A stretch of 7,069 bases of DNA from Hyphomicrobiales bacterium (lineage in GTDB: Bacteria > Pseudomonadota > Alphaproteobacteria > Rhizobiales > JAJFHC01): the NCBI GenBank assembly GCA_021775835.1, contig JAJFHC010000170.1, forward strand, positions 1 through 7,069, read 5' to 3'. The notes under the pieces are model-generated. The model did not search any database. It saw only the letters and a list, made by a program, of their open reading frames with translations, and was not told the origin of the DNA. Numbering within the stretch: position 1 is the stretch's first letter; each line of letters begins with the position of its first letter. Shown here in pieces: positions 1-5,629 of this stretch. Position numbers and translations under genes: made by a program.

Positions 1-366
1 CTCGGCGGCGGCGCTGGTGGCGGCGGTGGCGGGACATCCGGAACTGGCGATGGCGGCACCTTTGGGGGGAGTGGCGGCGGCGCTGGCGCTGGTCAGACAC
101 CCAGCCTTGGTGGCGCACCAGGGTTCGGCGCTATTACGAGCGGTGCGGCTGGCGAGGACAGCACGACCGAGGAAGGTGGTGACGGTGGAAACAGCGGCCT
201 CCCTGCCGGTGATGGTGGCGATCCCGGTGAAGACGGCACCGACGGCACGAACGGCGCCGCATTCAATGGTCGACCGGGCGGCAGTGCAGGGCCGTCGATT
301 GATGGCGACACCTTTGTGACGGATGTGGGCGTCGTTGGAGACGTCAGAGGACCAAGGATCAATTGA
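1..366 (+). CDS. C-terminal part of a glycine-rich phage tail protein (partial)
   Basis: Frame 1 is open from the first base to the TGA at 364-366, giving 121 residues of a protein whose start lies outside the window. The first two thirds are dominated by Gly with Ala, Ser, Asp and Thr in short GGG, GDGG and GxDGT blocks, and the end is a compact SIDGDTF...VGDVRGPRIN tail. Glycine-rich C-termini followed by a short ordered tip are common in central tail-fibre or host-specificity proteins and in tail-tip adhesins, where polyglycine segments pack into sandwiches that display loops. The location immediately before other tail genes fits this. I see no catalytic motif. Low-complexity composition means homology of the visible part would be weak evidence; the exact tail role is inferred. 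A competing frame with an ATG at 17 gives an Ala/Val/Arg-rich product typical of a shadow frame of GGC-rich DNA. Confidence 0.75.
   Translation, partial: LGGGAGGGGGGTSGTGDGGTFGGSGGGAGAGQTPSLGGAPGFGAITSGAAGEDSTTEEGGDGGNSGLPAGDGGDPGEDGTDGTNGAAFNGRPGGSAGPSIDGDTFVTDVGVVGDVRGPRIN
354..358 (+). promoter_or_regulatory. Ribosome binding site that decides the start at 368
   Basis: AAGGA lies 9 bases before the ATG at 368. The upstream in-frame ATG at 323 lies inside the preceding gene and has no comparable purine tract, so 368 is the better start. The site sits within the last codons of the glycine-rich tail gene, which suggests coupled translation. Confidence 0.6.
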
Positions 367-367
367 C

Positions 368-1009
368 ATGGTGCTAGCGGTTAAACAGTTCACGGTGACC
401 GACGACGCGGGCAATGTGGAAACCAACGTTACTGTCGAGGTGCGGTCAGAAGTGGCCGGGCTTCCACTTGCGCAGATCTACAGCGACCGTGACGGGTTGA
501 CCAATCCGGGCAATCCTTTTGTGTCGTTGGACGGGCAAGTCAGGTTCTACACTGCAGCCGGTGATTACAGGATCATTGTGACGGGGCTGTCGGGCACGCG
601 GACGCACTACAACGTGGCGATCGGGACGGCAGCGGAACGCGATGCAAGCGACCTGTTGTTCAGTTTTGCAATTGCCATGTCGGTGAGCGGCTTGCCGGGT
701 AATGGCGAGGAGCTGCCGCCGTACCTGATCCCGCTGGCAATGTCCCTGCCGATCGACTTCGCAGGGTCGTTCGCCAAAGCACAGATTGCGGCCACGGCTG
801 AAACCGTCGTCACGGCCTATCACGACAGCGGCGGCGGTGCCGTCGCCATAGGCACGGCCACATTCGCTGCCGCCTCAGACACCGCCGTATTCGTCGCGGC
901 GTCCGCTGCAACGCTCAATCCCGGCGACAAGGTCTGGATAGGGTTCCCGAACCCGCGTGATGTGACCTTGTCCGACATCTCAATGACGTTTCTGGCAACC
1001 AGACAATAG
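368..1009 (+). CDS. Phage tail-associated protein with two beta modules
   Basis: The product has 213 residues and starts one base after the previous stop. Residues about 5-85 carry a pattern I recognise from the N-termini of many tail-fibre and tailspike proteins: VTVEVR, then LAQIYSDRDGLTNPGNP, a DGQVRFY turn, and AAGDYRIIVTG. Residues about 97-212 form a second module with a DFAGS turn (130-134), an AT-rich strand, AIGTATFAA (160-168), LNPGDKVWI (183-191) and a closing DVTLSDISMTFLATR. I have seen this module at the end of other phage tail proteins. No enzyme motif, signal peptide or membrane segment is visible. A structural role in the tail or its adhesion apparatus is likely; the specific component is unknown. 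The next gene's AGGAGG site overlaps this gene's stop codon. Confidence 0.85.
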   Translation: MVLAVKQFTVTDDAGNVETNVTVEVRSEVAGLPLAQIYSDRDGLTNPGNPFVSLDGQVRFYTAAGDYRIIVTGLSGTRTHYNVAIGTAAERDASDLLFSFAIAMSVSGLPGNGEELPPYLIPLAMSLPIDFAGSFAKAQIAATAETVVTAYHDSGGGAVAIGTATFAAASDTAVFVAASAATLNPGDKVWIGFPNPRDVTLSDISMTFLATRQ

Positions 1010-1023
1010 GAGGGCAGTGGCCC

Positions 1024-1272
1024 ATGAATATCGATATCGGTGACACGGTCCACGTGTCTGAAGCCTATGAAGCCAAGACGGAACGCGGTGTCCTGGTCGC
1101 CCGGTTCCTGCCCGGTTTTGGCTACAAGGTCACGATGGGGAACCGGCTGCATTTTCTCGCGGCTTCTGAAAACGGCATCGTTTCCAAGGGTGCTCCGCCC
1201 GGCTCCGGAGCCGGTATGTCCGTGGCCCGGGTGCGCGGCAAGGTCACCACGAAGGAAGGCGGTAAATCATGA
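1024..1272 (+). CDS. Small phage protein of unknown function
   Basis: The 82-residue product is preceded by a perfect AGGAGG at 1008-1013, 10 bases before the ATG, the strongest ribosome binding site in the window. The sequence begins with GDTVHVSEAYEAKTERGVLVA, which looks like a small beta-barrel opening, and ends in a Gly/Lys-rich tail that is probably flexible. No recognised domain, cysteine motif or membrane segment is present. The stop overlaps the next start as ATGA at 1269-1272, so the two genes are probably translationally coupled. Its place between tail genes suggests a structural or assembly accessory role, but this is context only. A second ORF at 1040-1312 in another frame is rich in Arg and Pro and looks like a shadow. 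Confidence 0.8.
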   Translation: MNIDIGDTVHVSEAYEAKTERGVLVARFLPGFGYKVTMGNRLHFLAASENGIVSKGAPPGSGAGMSVARVRGKVTTKEGGKS

Positions 1273-1646
1273 CGCTTGTACACACCGCGACGATCCGCAA
1301 CGCCATGGCTGACCTGGTCGCCGACGCAGTAGATGTTGGCAGCGGCACTGCCGTGCTCGAGATCCGGGACGGCACGACAGTCTTGATATCGTTCAACCTG
1401 CAGAACCCTGCATTCGGTGACGCAGCTCTCGGGATTTCGAGCGTCCTGGGCACGCCTATTGCCACCACCGGTTCCGGTGACGGCAATGCCGACAACTTCA
1501 TTGTGCGGGATCGAGACGGGACGGAGATATTCAACGGCACGGTCACGGCCACCGGGCTTGGTGGCGACATAGAGATATCCAACATCGCGATCGCCAACGG
1601 TCAGAACGTATCGCTTGAAGGCAGCACATACGAAGCTGTCGGCTGA
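1269..1646 (+). CDS. Conserved phage structural-region protein (beta-rich)
   Basis: The 125-residue product starts in an ATGA overlap with the upstream gene and has a GAAGGAAGG purine tract at 1251-1259. The sequence follows a pattern I recognise from small phage proteins in tail regions: TIRNAMADLVADAVDVGSG at residues 8-26, VLEIRDG at 29-35, LQNPAFGDAALG at 44-55, NFIVRDRDGTEIFNGTV at 76-92, and IAIANGQNVSLEG near the end. The PAFG and DxDGTxxFxGTV elements are the most diagnostic. The family has no function that I can state with confidence. It lacks membrane segments and catalytic motifs. The following gene begins two bases after its stop with no good ribosome binding site nearby, so coupling downstream is likely. 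A virion or tail-accessory role is inferred from position. Confidence 0.85.
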   Translation: MTLVHTATIRNAMADLVADAVDVGSGTAVLEIRDGTTVLISFNLQNPAFGDAALGISSVLGTPIATTGSGDGNADNFIVRDRDGTEIFNGTVTATGLGGDIEISNIAIANGQNVSLEGSTYEAVG

Positions 1647-1648
1647 AC

Positions 1649-2020
1649 ATGGCAGGTTTTGCAGCGACAGCCGAGTTCGCGATCGCGGAGGTCGGTCAGG
1701 CCGAACTGATCAAGTTTGTGTCCGGCGCGATGGCGGCGTCATCTGCTGAGTTCAGCGGTGTGATTGATCTCTCCGTCGAAATGTCCGGCGCGCTCGCCAG
1801 TGAAGGTGCGGACTTCGTTGGAACCATCGACGCGGCGGTCGAGGCATCCGGTGTATTGGAGATGGGTTCTGCCGCCTTCGATGGCTTCATCGATGCGGGT
1901 GCAACCGTGGGCGGTGACATGGTCGCGGAGGGTGCCAGTTTCAACGCACAAATCAAAGTGTCAGAGCGCCGGATATCGGTTCAGGGCACGCGTACATGGC
2001 TTGAAGGGTTAGACTCATGA
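1649..2020 (+). CDS. Repeat-containing phage tail-region protein
   Basis: The 123-residue product is made mostly of four tandem 21-residue repeats (residues 26-109) on the pattern G-x-hydrophobic-x8-F-x3-I-x8. The repeat Gly falls at 26, 47, 68 and 89, Phe at 35, 56, 77 and 98, and Ile at 39, 60, 81 and 102, so the period is exact. Such alternation suggests stacked beta strands, as in fibrous tail proteins or a small solenoid, though this is inferred. The last 14 residues (after SERR) are different and contain a Trp. The gene begins two bases after the previous stop without a clear ribosome binding site, indicating translational coupling, and its TGA overlaps the next ATG (ATGA at 2017-2020). 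No homologous family is recognised. It is acidic, has no cysteines and has no signal peptide. Confidence 0.82.
   Translation: MAGFAATAEFAIAEVGQAELIKFVSGAMAASSAEFSGVIDLSVEMSGALASEGADFVGTIDAAVEASGVLEMGSAAFDGFIDAGATVGGDMVAEGASFNAQIKVSERRISVQGTRTWLEGLDS
1724..1975 (+). repeat. Four tandem 63-base coding repeats
   Basis: The units start at 1724, 1787, 1850 and 1913 and encode 21 residues each. The protein-level period is exact while the DNA has diverged, so this is an old duplication kept by selection for the repeated fold rather than a recent slippage array. Confidence 0.75.
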
Positions 2021-4269
2021 CGATCGTGTTCAACCGGGTTGGTTTCCAGACAGCAACATCGGGTGTCGGTTCGATATCGGTGGGCGCGGCAATCAGCACA
2101 GATCTGCTGACGCCAGCCGAAGCCGGTGCCGTCGACGGCGATTCCGGGATCCCATACCTGATCGAGGAAAGCGGCAACTTCGAAATGGGCTATGGCACCT
2201 TTAACAGTGCCGGACCGACGCTCGATCGCGACACCGTTCTGGTGTCAAAGATCGGTGGCACGGTCAGTACGACCAAGATGACATTGAACACATCCGCCCA
2301 GGTCAGGTTTGTGGAACCGGCTGAAGTGTTCAACGACCTGGTCGCCAGGCCGTCCTGGGACGCGGTTGCCAAGTTGGCGATGGAATTGGCTACCGTCAAA
2401 GGCGCGCCGGTGGATTTCATCGGGCAGATTGCCGACAGCTATGAAGATGACGCTGGGCTGGACCTTGTCGCGTCGACGGTAAGCACGGCTGACACCGGTG
2501 TTGTGCAGCCTGCGGCTGGCAGTAATGGAAACGCTGGCGAACTCAAGATCATGCCATCATCGTTCGGCGATCTGATTGGCAACCTGGGGGCTGGTAATCC
2601 ACTCACTGTTCTGTTCGATGGCAACCGTCTTCAAGACCACAGTGCATCCTGCATCACCAACGTTGTCTCCAGAGCCTGGGCCGGGCTGGACCTGAGCGCC
2701 AAGCCCAGAGCGGTGGAGCAAGTGAACGTCTGGTCGAGTACCAGTCGCGGGTTCTTCTTCTCGCTTGCGGTGGACTACACCATCGAGCTTCGGGGAAAGA
2801 ACGGTTCTGCTCCTGATTCACTCGGTTCAGACGGGACACTGCTTGGCGTGACCGGAACGTTGTCCGGAGATCCGATCGGCGCAAATCATGTCATTGTCTC
2901 CACGGACACCGAGACCAAGTGGGACTATATCTGGGCCGCTGTTGTTCCATCGAGCGGGTCGGACAATATGTATTCCGCCGAGATGGAGTTCGGCTACTTC
3001 GGGCCGGATCCATTGCCACAAGCCCTGGGTTCCAATTATGGCGACTTCACAGCAACGGGCGGTCTCGGTGCCATGTTCGATGGCGATGAAACCCACACGT
3101 TCACCACTGGCGCATCCACTGGCTACAAGAGCAACAACTTCAAGGGCTTCGCCGGTAAGACGTTCGATACCGCACAAACGCTGACCAGCGTCAGGCTGAT
3201 CGGGGTCGATATATACGGTTTCCAGCGGTACGGGATGACCGGAACGCTGCACTTCAAGATCAGGGCATCAAACACGGCTGCACCGGCGAGCGTTGCCGCT
3301 GCGGAAACAGATGGTGTGGAGATCGGTGCGGGCAGCGTCACGTCAGTCGACATCGCCTTCCAAACTCTGGACATCGAGATAACAGACCTGACGGCCTACA
3401 CGCATGTCTGGGTCTACACGTTCAACACGAACACGGTAGAAGACGGCGACGGAGCATTCAGTGAAATGCAGTTCTTCGGCAATTCCGCGAAGATCGCCGG
3501 TGCGACCGGTTCCAACATTGGTGACATGACGGGTGGCGCCGGTCTCGCCGGAGCGTTCGATGGTGACACTACAGAGACGGAGGCAAACTGTGCCAAAAGT
3601 GCCGCGTCTGAAGCGACTTCGTACACGGGCAAGGATTTCTCTGCTGACGCCAAGATCATCGAGGGAGCAGTTGTCTACAACAGTAACGATGTCGGCTGGC
3701 ACTTGAACCTGAACAACGCGGCCACCCTGAAGCTCTTTGGCAAAACCGGTTCTGCGCCTGCCAACTCCACGGACGGAACGTTGTTGGGGACCACCGTCAC
3801 GGCAAACGATAACGCGTCGGTGGCGGCATATATCGCCAGCAGCGACAGCACTACGGCGTGGGACTTTGTTTGGGTAACCGATGACAAGACCGGCAGTTCA
3901 AACGACGTCACCTGTTTTGCGGAGATCGAGTTCTATGAACTGGGCGTGGCAACCCCCGGCACCATGGAGGTCATCTCGGCGGCCTTCACACTTCCAGTGG
4001 AACCCGACACCGTCGACATCTATGGCGTGCGTGAGGACGTCGACGCGATCACGATCAACACCGACTTTACAGTTGAAGTGTCGATCGATGATGGGACAAC
4101 CTGGGCGCTCGGAACGGTGGTCGATCTCGAGACTGCCGGAAGCCTGACCGTGTTCAAGGTTGAGGCTATCGATGTGTCGGCGCAGACGGGCACGGAGTTC
4201 CGGTATCGCATCAAGGGACTCAACGAAAAATCCGTGAAGGTCCACGAGATATTTGCGAGGACATACTGA
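2017..4269 (+). CDS. Modular phage tail protein with three discoidin-like modules
   Basis: The 750-residue product has a GAAGGG site at 2003-2008, 8 bases before the ATG. Residues about 5-104 match a phage tail N-terminal domain pattern: SVGAAI, YLIEESGNFEMGYGTF, TLDRDTVLVSK, then a strand leading to a PAEVF end. A linker with SYEDDAGLD (141-149) follows. Three jelly-roll-like modules occupy about 183-328, 339-488 and 498-643. Each has a GD(L/F/M) opening, an early FDG(N/D), and a closing aromatic (A/S)E(M/I)(E/Q)F strand, resembling F5/8 type C (discoidin) carbohydrate-binding folds. Residues about 650-750 form a phage C-terminal module with EDVDAITINTDFTVEVS, DDGTTW and FRYRIKGLNEK. I infer a virion surface protein that binds host glycans. 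No hydrolase motif or signal peptide is visible. The stop overlaps the next start as TGATG. Confidence 0.88.
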   Translation: MTIVFNRVGFQTATSGVGSISVGAAISTDLLTPAEAGAVDGDSGIPYLIEESGNFEMGYGTFNSAGPTLDRDTVLVSKIGGTVSTTKMTLNTSAQVRFVEPAEVFNDLVARPSWDAVAKLAMELATVKGAPVDFIGQIADSYEDDAGLDLVASTVSTADTGVVQPAAGSNGNAGELKIMPSSFGDLIGNLGAGNPLTVLFDGNRLQDHSASCITNVVSRAWAGLDLSAKPRAVEQVNVWSSTSRGFFFSLAVDYTIELRGKNGSAPDSLGSDGTLLGVTGTLSGDPIGANHVIVSTDTETKWDYIWAAVVPSSGSDNMYSAEMEFGYFGPDPLPQALGSNYGDFTATGGLGAMFDGDETHTFTTGASTGYKSNNFKGFAGKTFDTAQTLTSVRLIGVDIYGFQRYGMTGTLHFKIRASNTAAPASVAAAETDGVEIGAGSVTSVDIAFQTLDIEITDLTAYTHVWVYTFNTNTVEDGDGAFSEMQFFGNSAKIAGATGSNIGDMTGGAGLAGAFDGDTTETEANCAKSAASEATSYTGKDFSADAKIIEGAVVYNSNDVGWHLNLNNAATLKLFGKTGSAPANSTDGTLLGTTVTANDNASVAAYIASSDSTTAWDFVWVTDDKTGSSNDVTCFAEIEFYELGVATPGTMEVISAAFTLPVEPDTVDIYGVREDVDAITINTDFTVEVSIDDGTTWALGTVVDLETAGSLTVFKVEAIDVSAQTGTEFRYRIKGLNEKSVKVHEIFARTY
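2563..3945 (+). repeat. Three diverged discoidin-like modules within the 750-residue tail protein
   Basis: The modules cover about 2563-3000, 3031-3480 and 3508-3945. The first and third are clearly paralogous: GKNGSAPDS...DGTLLG (residues 260-277) matches GKTGSAPANSTDGTLLG (575-591), and KWDYIW matches AWDFVW before the closing strand. The middle module is more diverged and replaces the GSAP segment with a different loop (FKIRASNTAAP). Assignment to the galactose-binding-like fold rests on these motifs and module length, not on a profile search. Confidence 0.6.
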
Positions 4270-4583
4270 TGGTCGAGGTAACGCTCAATCCAAAATTCTC
4301 GGTCTCGGTCGAGGGTGTGCGGTCCGAATGCAAACGGCGCATGCGCCAGCTGCTCGGTGCACGCGACAACGGTCACCTGGACATACTTATCTCCAACGGG
4401 ACACGGGACGCGGTGCGCTTGTTGCGCAAGGGTGAGGGTAACTGGACATCTGAAGACACACTCAGGGCCGCAACTCTCGCGGCAGCTGATGACGCGGTCG
4501 AGGCGATCCGGGACGCGTCCAACGTGCTCGAGACCGTGGATACGATTCCCGACGATTATGCCGATGACAAACACTGGCCGTAA
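4269..4583 (+). CDS. Small conserved phage protein, FSVSVEGVRSEC type
   Basis: The 104-residue product starts in a TGATG overlap with the tail gene, with GAGGA at 4257-4261. It opens with FSVSVEGVRSECKRRM (residues 10-25) and ends with IPDDYADDKHWP. I recognise both elements from small phage proteins just after tail genes, where a similar F-V-V-(A/S)ECRRR opening and a D-x2-WP ending frame a helical body. The middle is predicted helical (Ala, Arg, Asp rich) with no membrane segment and no signal peptide. The biochemical role is not known to me; it may be a chaperone or accessory for tail assembly, which is a guess from position. The following gene starts inside its last seven codons in another frame. 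Confidence 0.8.
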   Translation: MVEVTLNPKFSVSVEGVRSECKRRMRQLLGARDNGHLDILISNGTRDAVRLLRKGEGNWTSEDTLRAATLAAADDAVEAIRDASNVLETVDTIPDDYADDKHWP

Positions 4584-4944
4584 GGCGCGCTGGCGGAACC
4601 TCACAGACGAACAACGGGACCGGTTCGGCAACGGCTGCGGACCATACCGGGCATGGATCAGGCCTCCGGATCTCGTCTTTTCAGTGAGCTGCCGGCAGCA
4701 TGATTTCTATTACACGCGTGGCGGTTGGCTGATCGCCAAACTGTGGGCCGACATCCAGTTCGGATGGGCGATGCAGCGCAATGCCTGGGGGCAGAAACGG
4801 TTCCCGCACCGCGTCATGTATTCCGCTGCAGGGTTGGTCTACGTCGCCGCCGTTCTTCTGGCCGGTTGGACGTCGTTCCACTGGGGCAGGTGGCGGACGA
4901 AAGACGAGATACTCGCGATCGATGCTGCCGCGAAAGAACAGTAG
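4564..4944 (+). CDS. Phospholipase A2-like membrane-anchored phage protein
   Basis: The 126-residue product contains GNGCGPY (residues 22-28), then FSVSCRQHDFYYTRGG (39-54) and AKLWADIQFGWAM (58-70). This matches the core of prokaryotic-type phospholipase A2: a Cys-containing loop, a CxxHDxxY helix with the catalytic His (46) and calcium-binding Asp (47), and a second helix with an Asp (63) that could complete the dyad. Cys25 and Cys43 could form the family's conserved disulfide. Residues about 85-103 (MYSAAGLVYVAAVLLAG) form one membrane segment, followed by a charged tail. PLA2 enzymes release the sn-2 acyl chain of phospholipids; activity here is inferred. No signal peptide is visible. The start could instead be ATG 4558, two codons earlier; neither has a good ribosome binding site, so coupling to the upstream gene is likely. 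An in-frame ATG at 4315 would overlap that gene almost fully and is unlikely. Confidence 0.72.
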   Translation: MTNTGRKARWRNLTDEQRDRFGNGCGPYRAWIRPPDLVFSVSCRQHDFYYTRGGWLIAKLWADIQFGWAMQRNAWGQKRFPHRVMYSAAGLVYVAAVLLAGWTSFHWGRWRTKDEILAIDAAAKEQ

Positions 4945-4978
4945 GGCTGGAGAGCCAAGTTGAAGCCATGGGGAACAC

Positions 4979-5176
4979 ATGACGGACAAGTCCTATGAAG
5001 AGGGTTTGCGTGAAGGGCGGATCAATGCCGTCGAGGAAATTGTTTCGGGACACAAAGATCGCCTCGACCACCACAGTGGCCGTATCAGACGGCTCGAGCG
5101 GGTGGCATGGATCACCCTGGGCGTCGTCCTGACCATCCAGATCCTGCCGCAGATTCAGAACCTGCTACAGCGCTGA
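4979..5176 (+). CDS. XhlA-like small membrane protein (holin-accessory candidate)
   Basis: The 65-residue product has a charged, helical N-terminal half with EEIVSGHKDRLDHHSGRIRRLE (residues 19-40, broken as helix and RIRRLE end) leading directly into one membrane segment, VAWITLGVVLTIQILPQ (42-58). A short charged coiled helix ending in a RIxxLE motif before a single C-terminal membrane span is the layout of the haemolysin XhlA family, which assists holin-mediated membrane permeabilisation in phage lysis. It precedes the lysozyme gene, as expected. The ribosome binding site is poor: GGGGAA at 4970-4975 leaves only three bases to the ATG. The last 75 bases and the leader beyond are duplicated at 5508-5623. 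It could also be an unrelated small membrane protein; holin function is inferred. Confidence 0.75.
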   Translation: MTDKSYEEGLREGRINAVEEIVSGHKDRLDHHSGRIRRLERVAWITLGVVLTIQILPQIQNLLQR

Positions 5177-5217
5177 CGCCGCGACCGCCGGTTGCCATCC
5201 AAACAACCAGAGGTGAC
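5102..5217 (+). repeat. Direct repeat, copy 1 (end of the XhlA-like gene plus downstream leader)
   Basis: These 116 bases align without gaps to 5508-5623 at an offset of 406, with 13 mismatches by my count. The repeat begins in the codon for Val42 of the XhlA-like protein, covers the whole membrane segment and stop, and runs through the purine-rich leader before the next ATG (AGAGGTGAC here, AGAGGAGAC in copy 2). Copy 1 leads into ATG 5221, which stops after only seven codons. Confidence 0.9.
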
Positions 5218-5257
5218 ATTATGAACCATCAACTCTGGGTTTGAATTTGCTCGGCTC

Positions 5258-5351
5258 AATCTGAGAGCGGTTAGCAGCGGCAAAAACCATCAATCGGCTC
5301 GGGGGCTCATTTGAGCTTCAATCAATCATTGCCGCTGCTGTCGTTCAGATT
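5258..5351. repeat. Nested inverted repeat able to form a long stem-loop
   Basis: AATCTGA (5258-5264) pairs with TCAGATT (5345-5351), and inside it AGCAGCGGCAA (5273-5283) pairs perfectly with TTGCCGCTGCT (5329-5339). The 45-base apex contains a smaller GCTC-ATTT-GAGC hairpin (5305-5316). A T-rich stretch (TTTTGTTTCT) follows at about 5359-5368, so a transcription terminator is possible, but it is not a clean GC stem plus T run. It could equally be a structured RNA or the end of a lost mobile element. Confidence 0.5.
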
Positions 5352-5384
5352 AGCGCAGTTTTGTTTCTAGATTCTAAATGATCT

Positions 5385-5400
5385 CGGCGGTCAATCGCCG
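5385..5400. repeat. Short hairpin
   Basis: CGGCG and CGCCG flank a six-base GTCAAT loop. There is no T run after it, so it is not a convincing terminator. It lies just after the larger inverted repeat and may belong to the same structured segment. Confidence 0.3.
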
Positions 5401-5501
5401 CAGGCGGCAGGACCCGCACAATCTCAAGGCATCGCAAAGAAACCGCTCCTTGTCCGGGTGCTGATGGCGCTTGGGCACTTTTCCAGCATGAAAGAGACTA
5501 C

Positions 5502-5582
5502 ATGACCGTGGCATGGACCACCTCGGGCGTCGTCCTGACCATCCAGATCCTGTCGCAGACTCAGAACCTGCTGCAGCGCTGA
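5502..5582 (+). pseudogene. Truncated second copy of the XhlA-like gene (membrane segment only)
   Basis: ATG 5502 begins a 26-codon frame (MTVAWTTSGVVLTIQILSQ, then TQNLLQR) in register with the last 24 codons of the XhlA-like gene. Substitutions relative to the intact copy are I45T, L47S, P57S and I59T by its numbering; the frame is kept and both copies end in CTGCAGCGC/CTACAGCGC then TGA. The charged helix is missing. A tiny upstream frame at 5488-5505 (MKETT) overlaps the ATG as ATGA. No ribosome binding site is obvious, so this is more likely a remnant than an expressed peptide, although a bare membrane peptide could still affect the membrane. Confidence 0.6.
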
Positions 5583-5623
5583 TCCCGCGACCGCCGGTCG
5601 CCATCCAAAAAATAAGAGGAGAC
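5508..5623 (+). repeat. Direct repeat, copy 2 (leads into the lysozyme gene)
   Basis: This is the partner of 5102-5217. Similarity starts abruptly at 5508 and ends at the GAC just before the lysozyme start region. It supplies the lysozyme's ribosome binding site (AGAGGAG, 5615-5621), so this copy is functional at least as a leader. Confidence 0.9.
5615..5621 (+). promoter_or_regulatory. Ribosome binding site that decides the lysozyme start at 5630
   Basis: AGAGGAG lies 8 bases before ATG 5630. The frame stays open upstream to an ATG at 5513, but those 39 codons would read the XhlA-like remnant out of frame, so 5630 is the real start. Confidence 0.8.
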
Positions 5624-5629
5624 TTTTCC

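Larger units (their letters stand above)
5218..5501. other. Non-coding insert between the two direct repeats
   Basis: No intact gene is visible. The ATG at 5221, placed where a start codon would be expected after the copy 1 leader, reads seven codons (MNHQLWV) and stops at 5242-5244. One frame is open from about 5371 to 5505 and ends ...RVLMALGHFSSMKETT, with no recognisable family; it may be the tail of a deleted gene. An 85-residue minus-strand ORF (5374-5631) runs through the repeat and shows no recognisable motif. The DNA is palindrome-rich (5258-5351, 5385-5400) and its 5221-5380 part is more AT-rich than the flanking genes, which suggests a different origin. Confidence 0.6.

Noticed and set aside
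17..319. 100-codon + strand ORF in the glycine-rich region
   Set aside because: It is the alternate frame of GGC-rich DNA (Ala/Val/Arg-biased); frame 1 gives the coherent glycine-rich tail end and is open from the window edge.
2017..4269. Diversity-generating retroelement target in the large tail protein
   Set aside because: No reverse transcriptase or template repeat is visible, and the C-terminal module has no obvious adenine-biased variable block; the rest of the prophage is not in view.
4315..4563. Upstream in-frame start for the phospholipase-like protein (ATG 4315)
   Set aside because: It would overlap the preceding gene by 269 bases and add a Cys/Arg/Ser-rich stretch that looks like a shadow frame.
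4020..4631. 203-codon minus-strand ORF
   Set aside because: It is antisense to three well-supported + strand genes and has no family signature.
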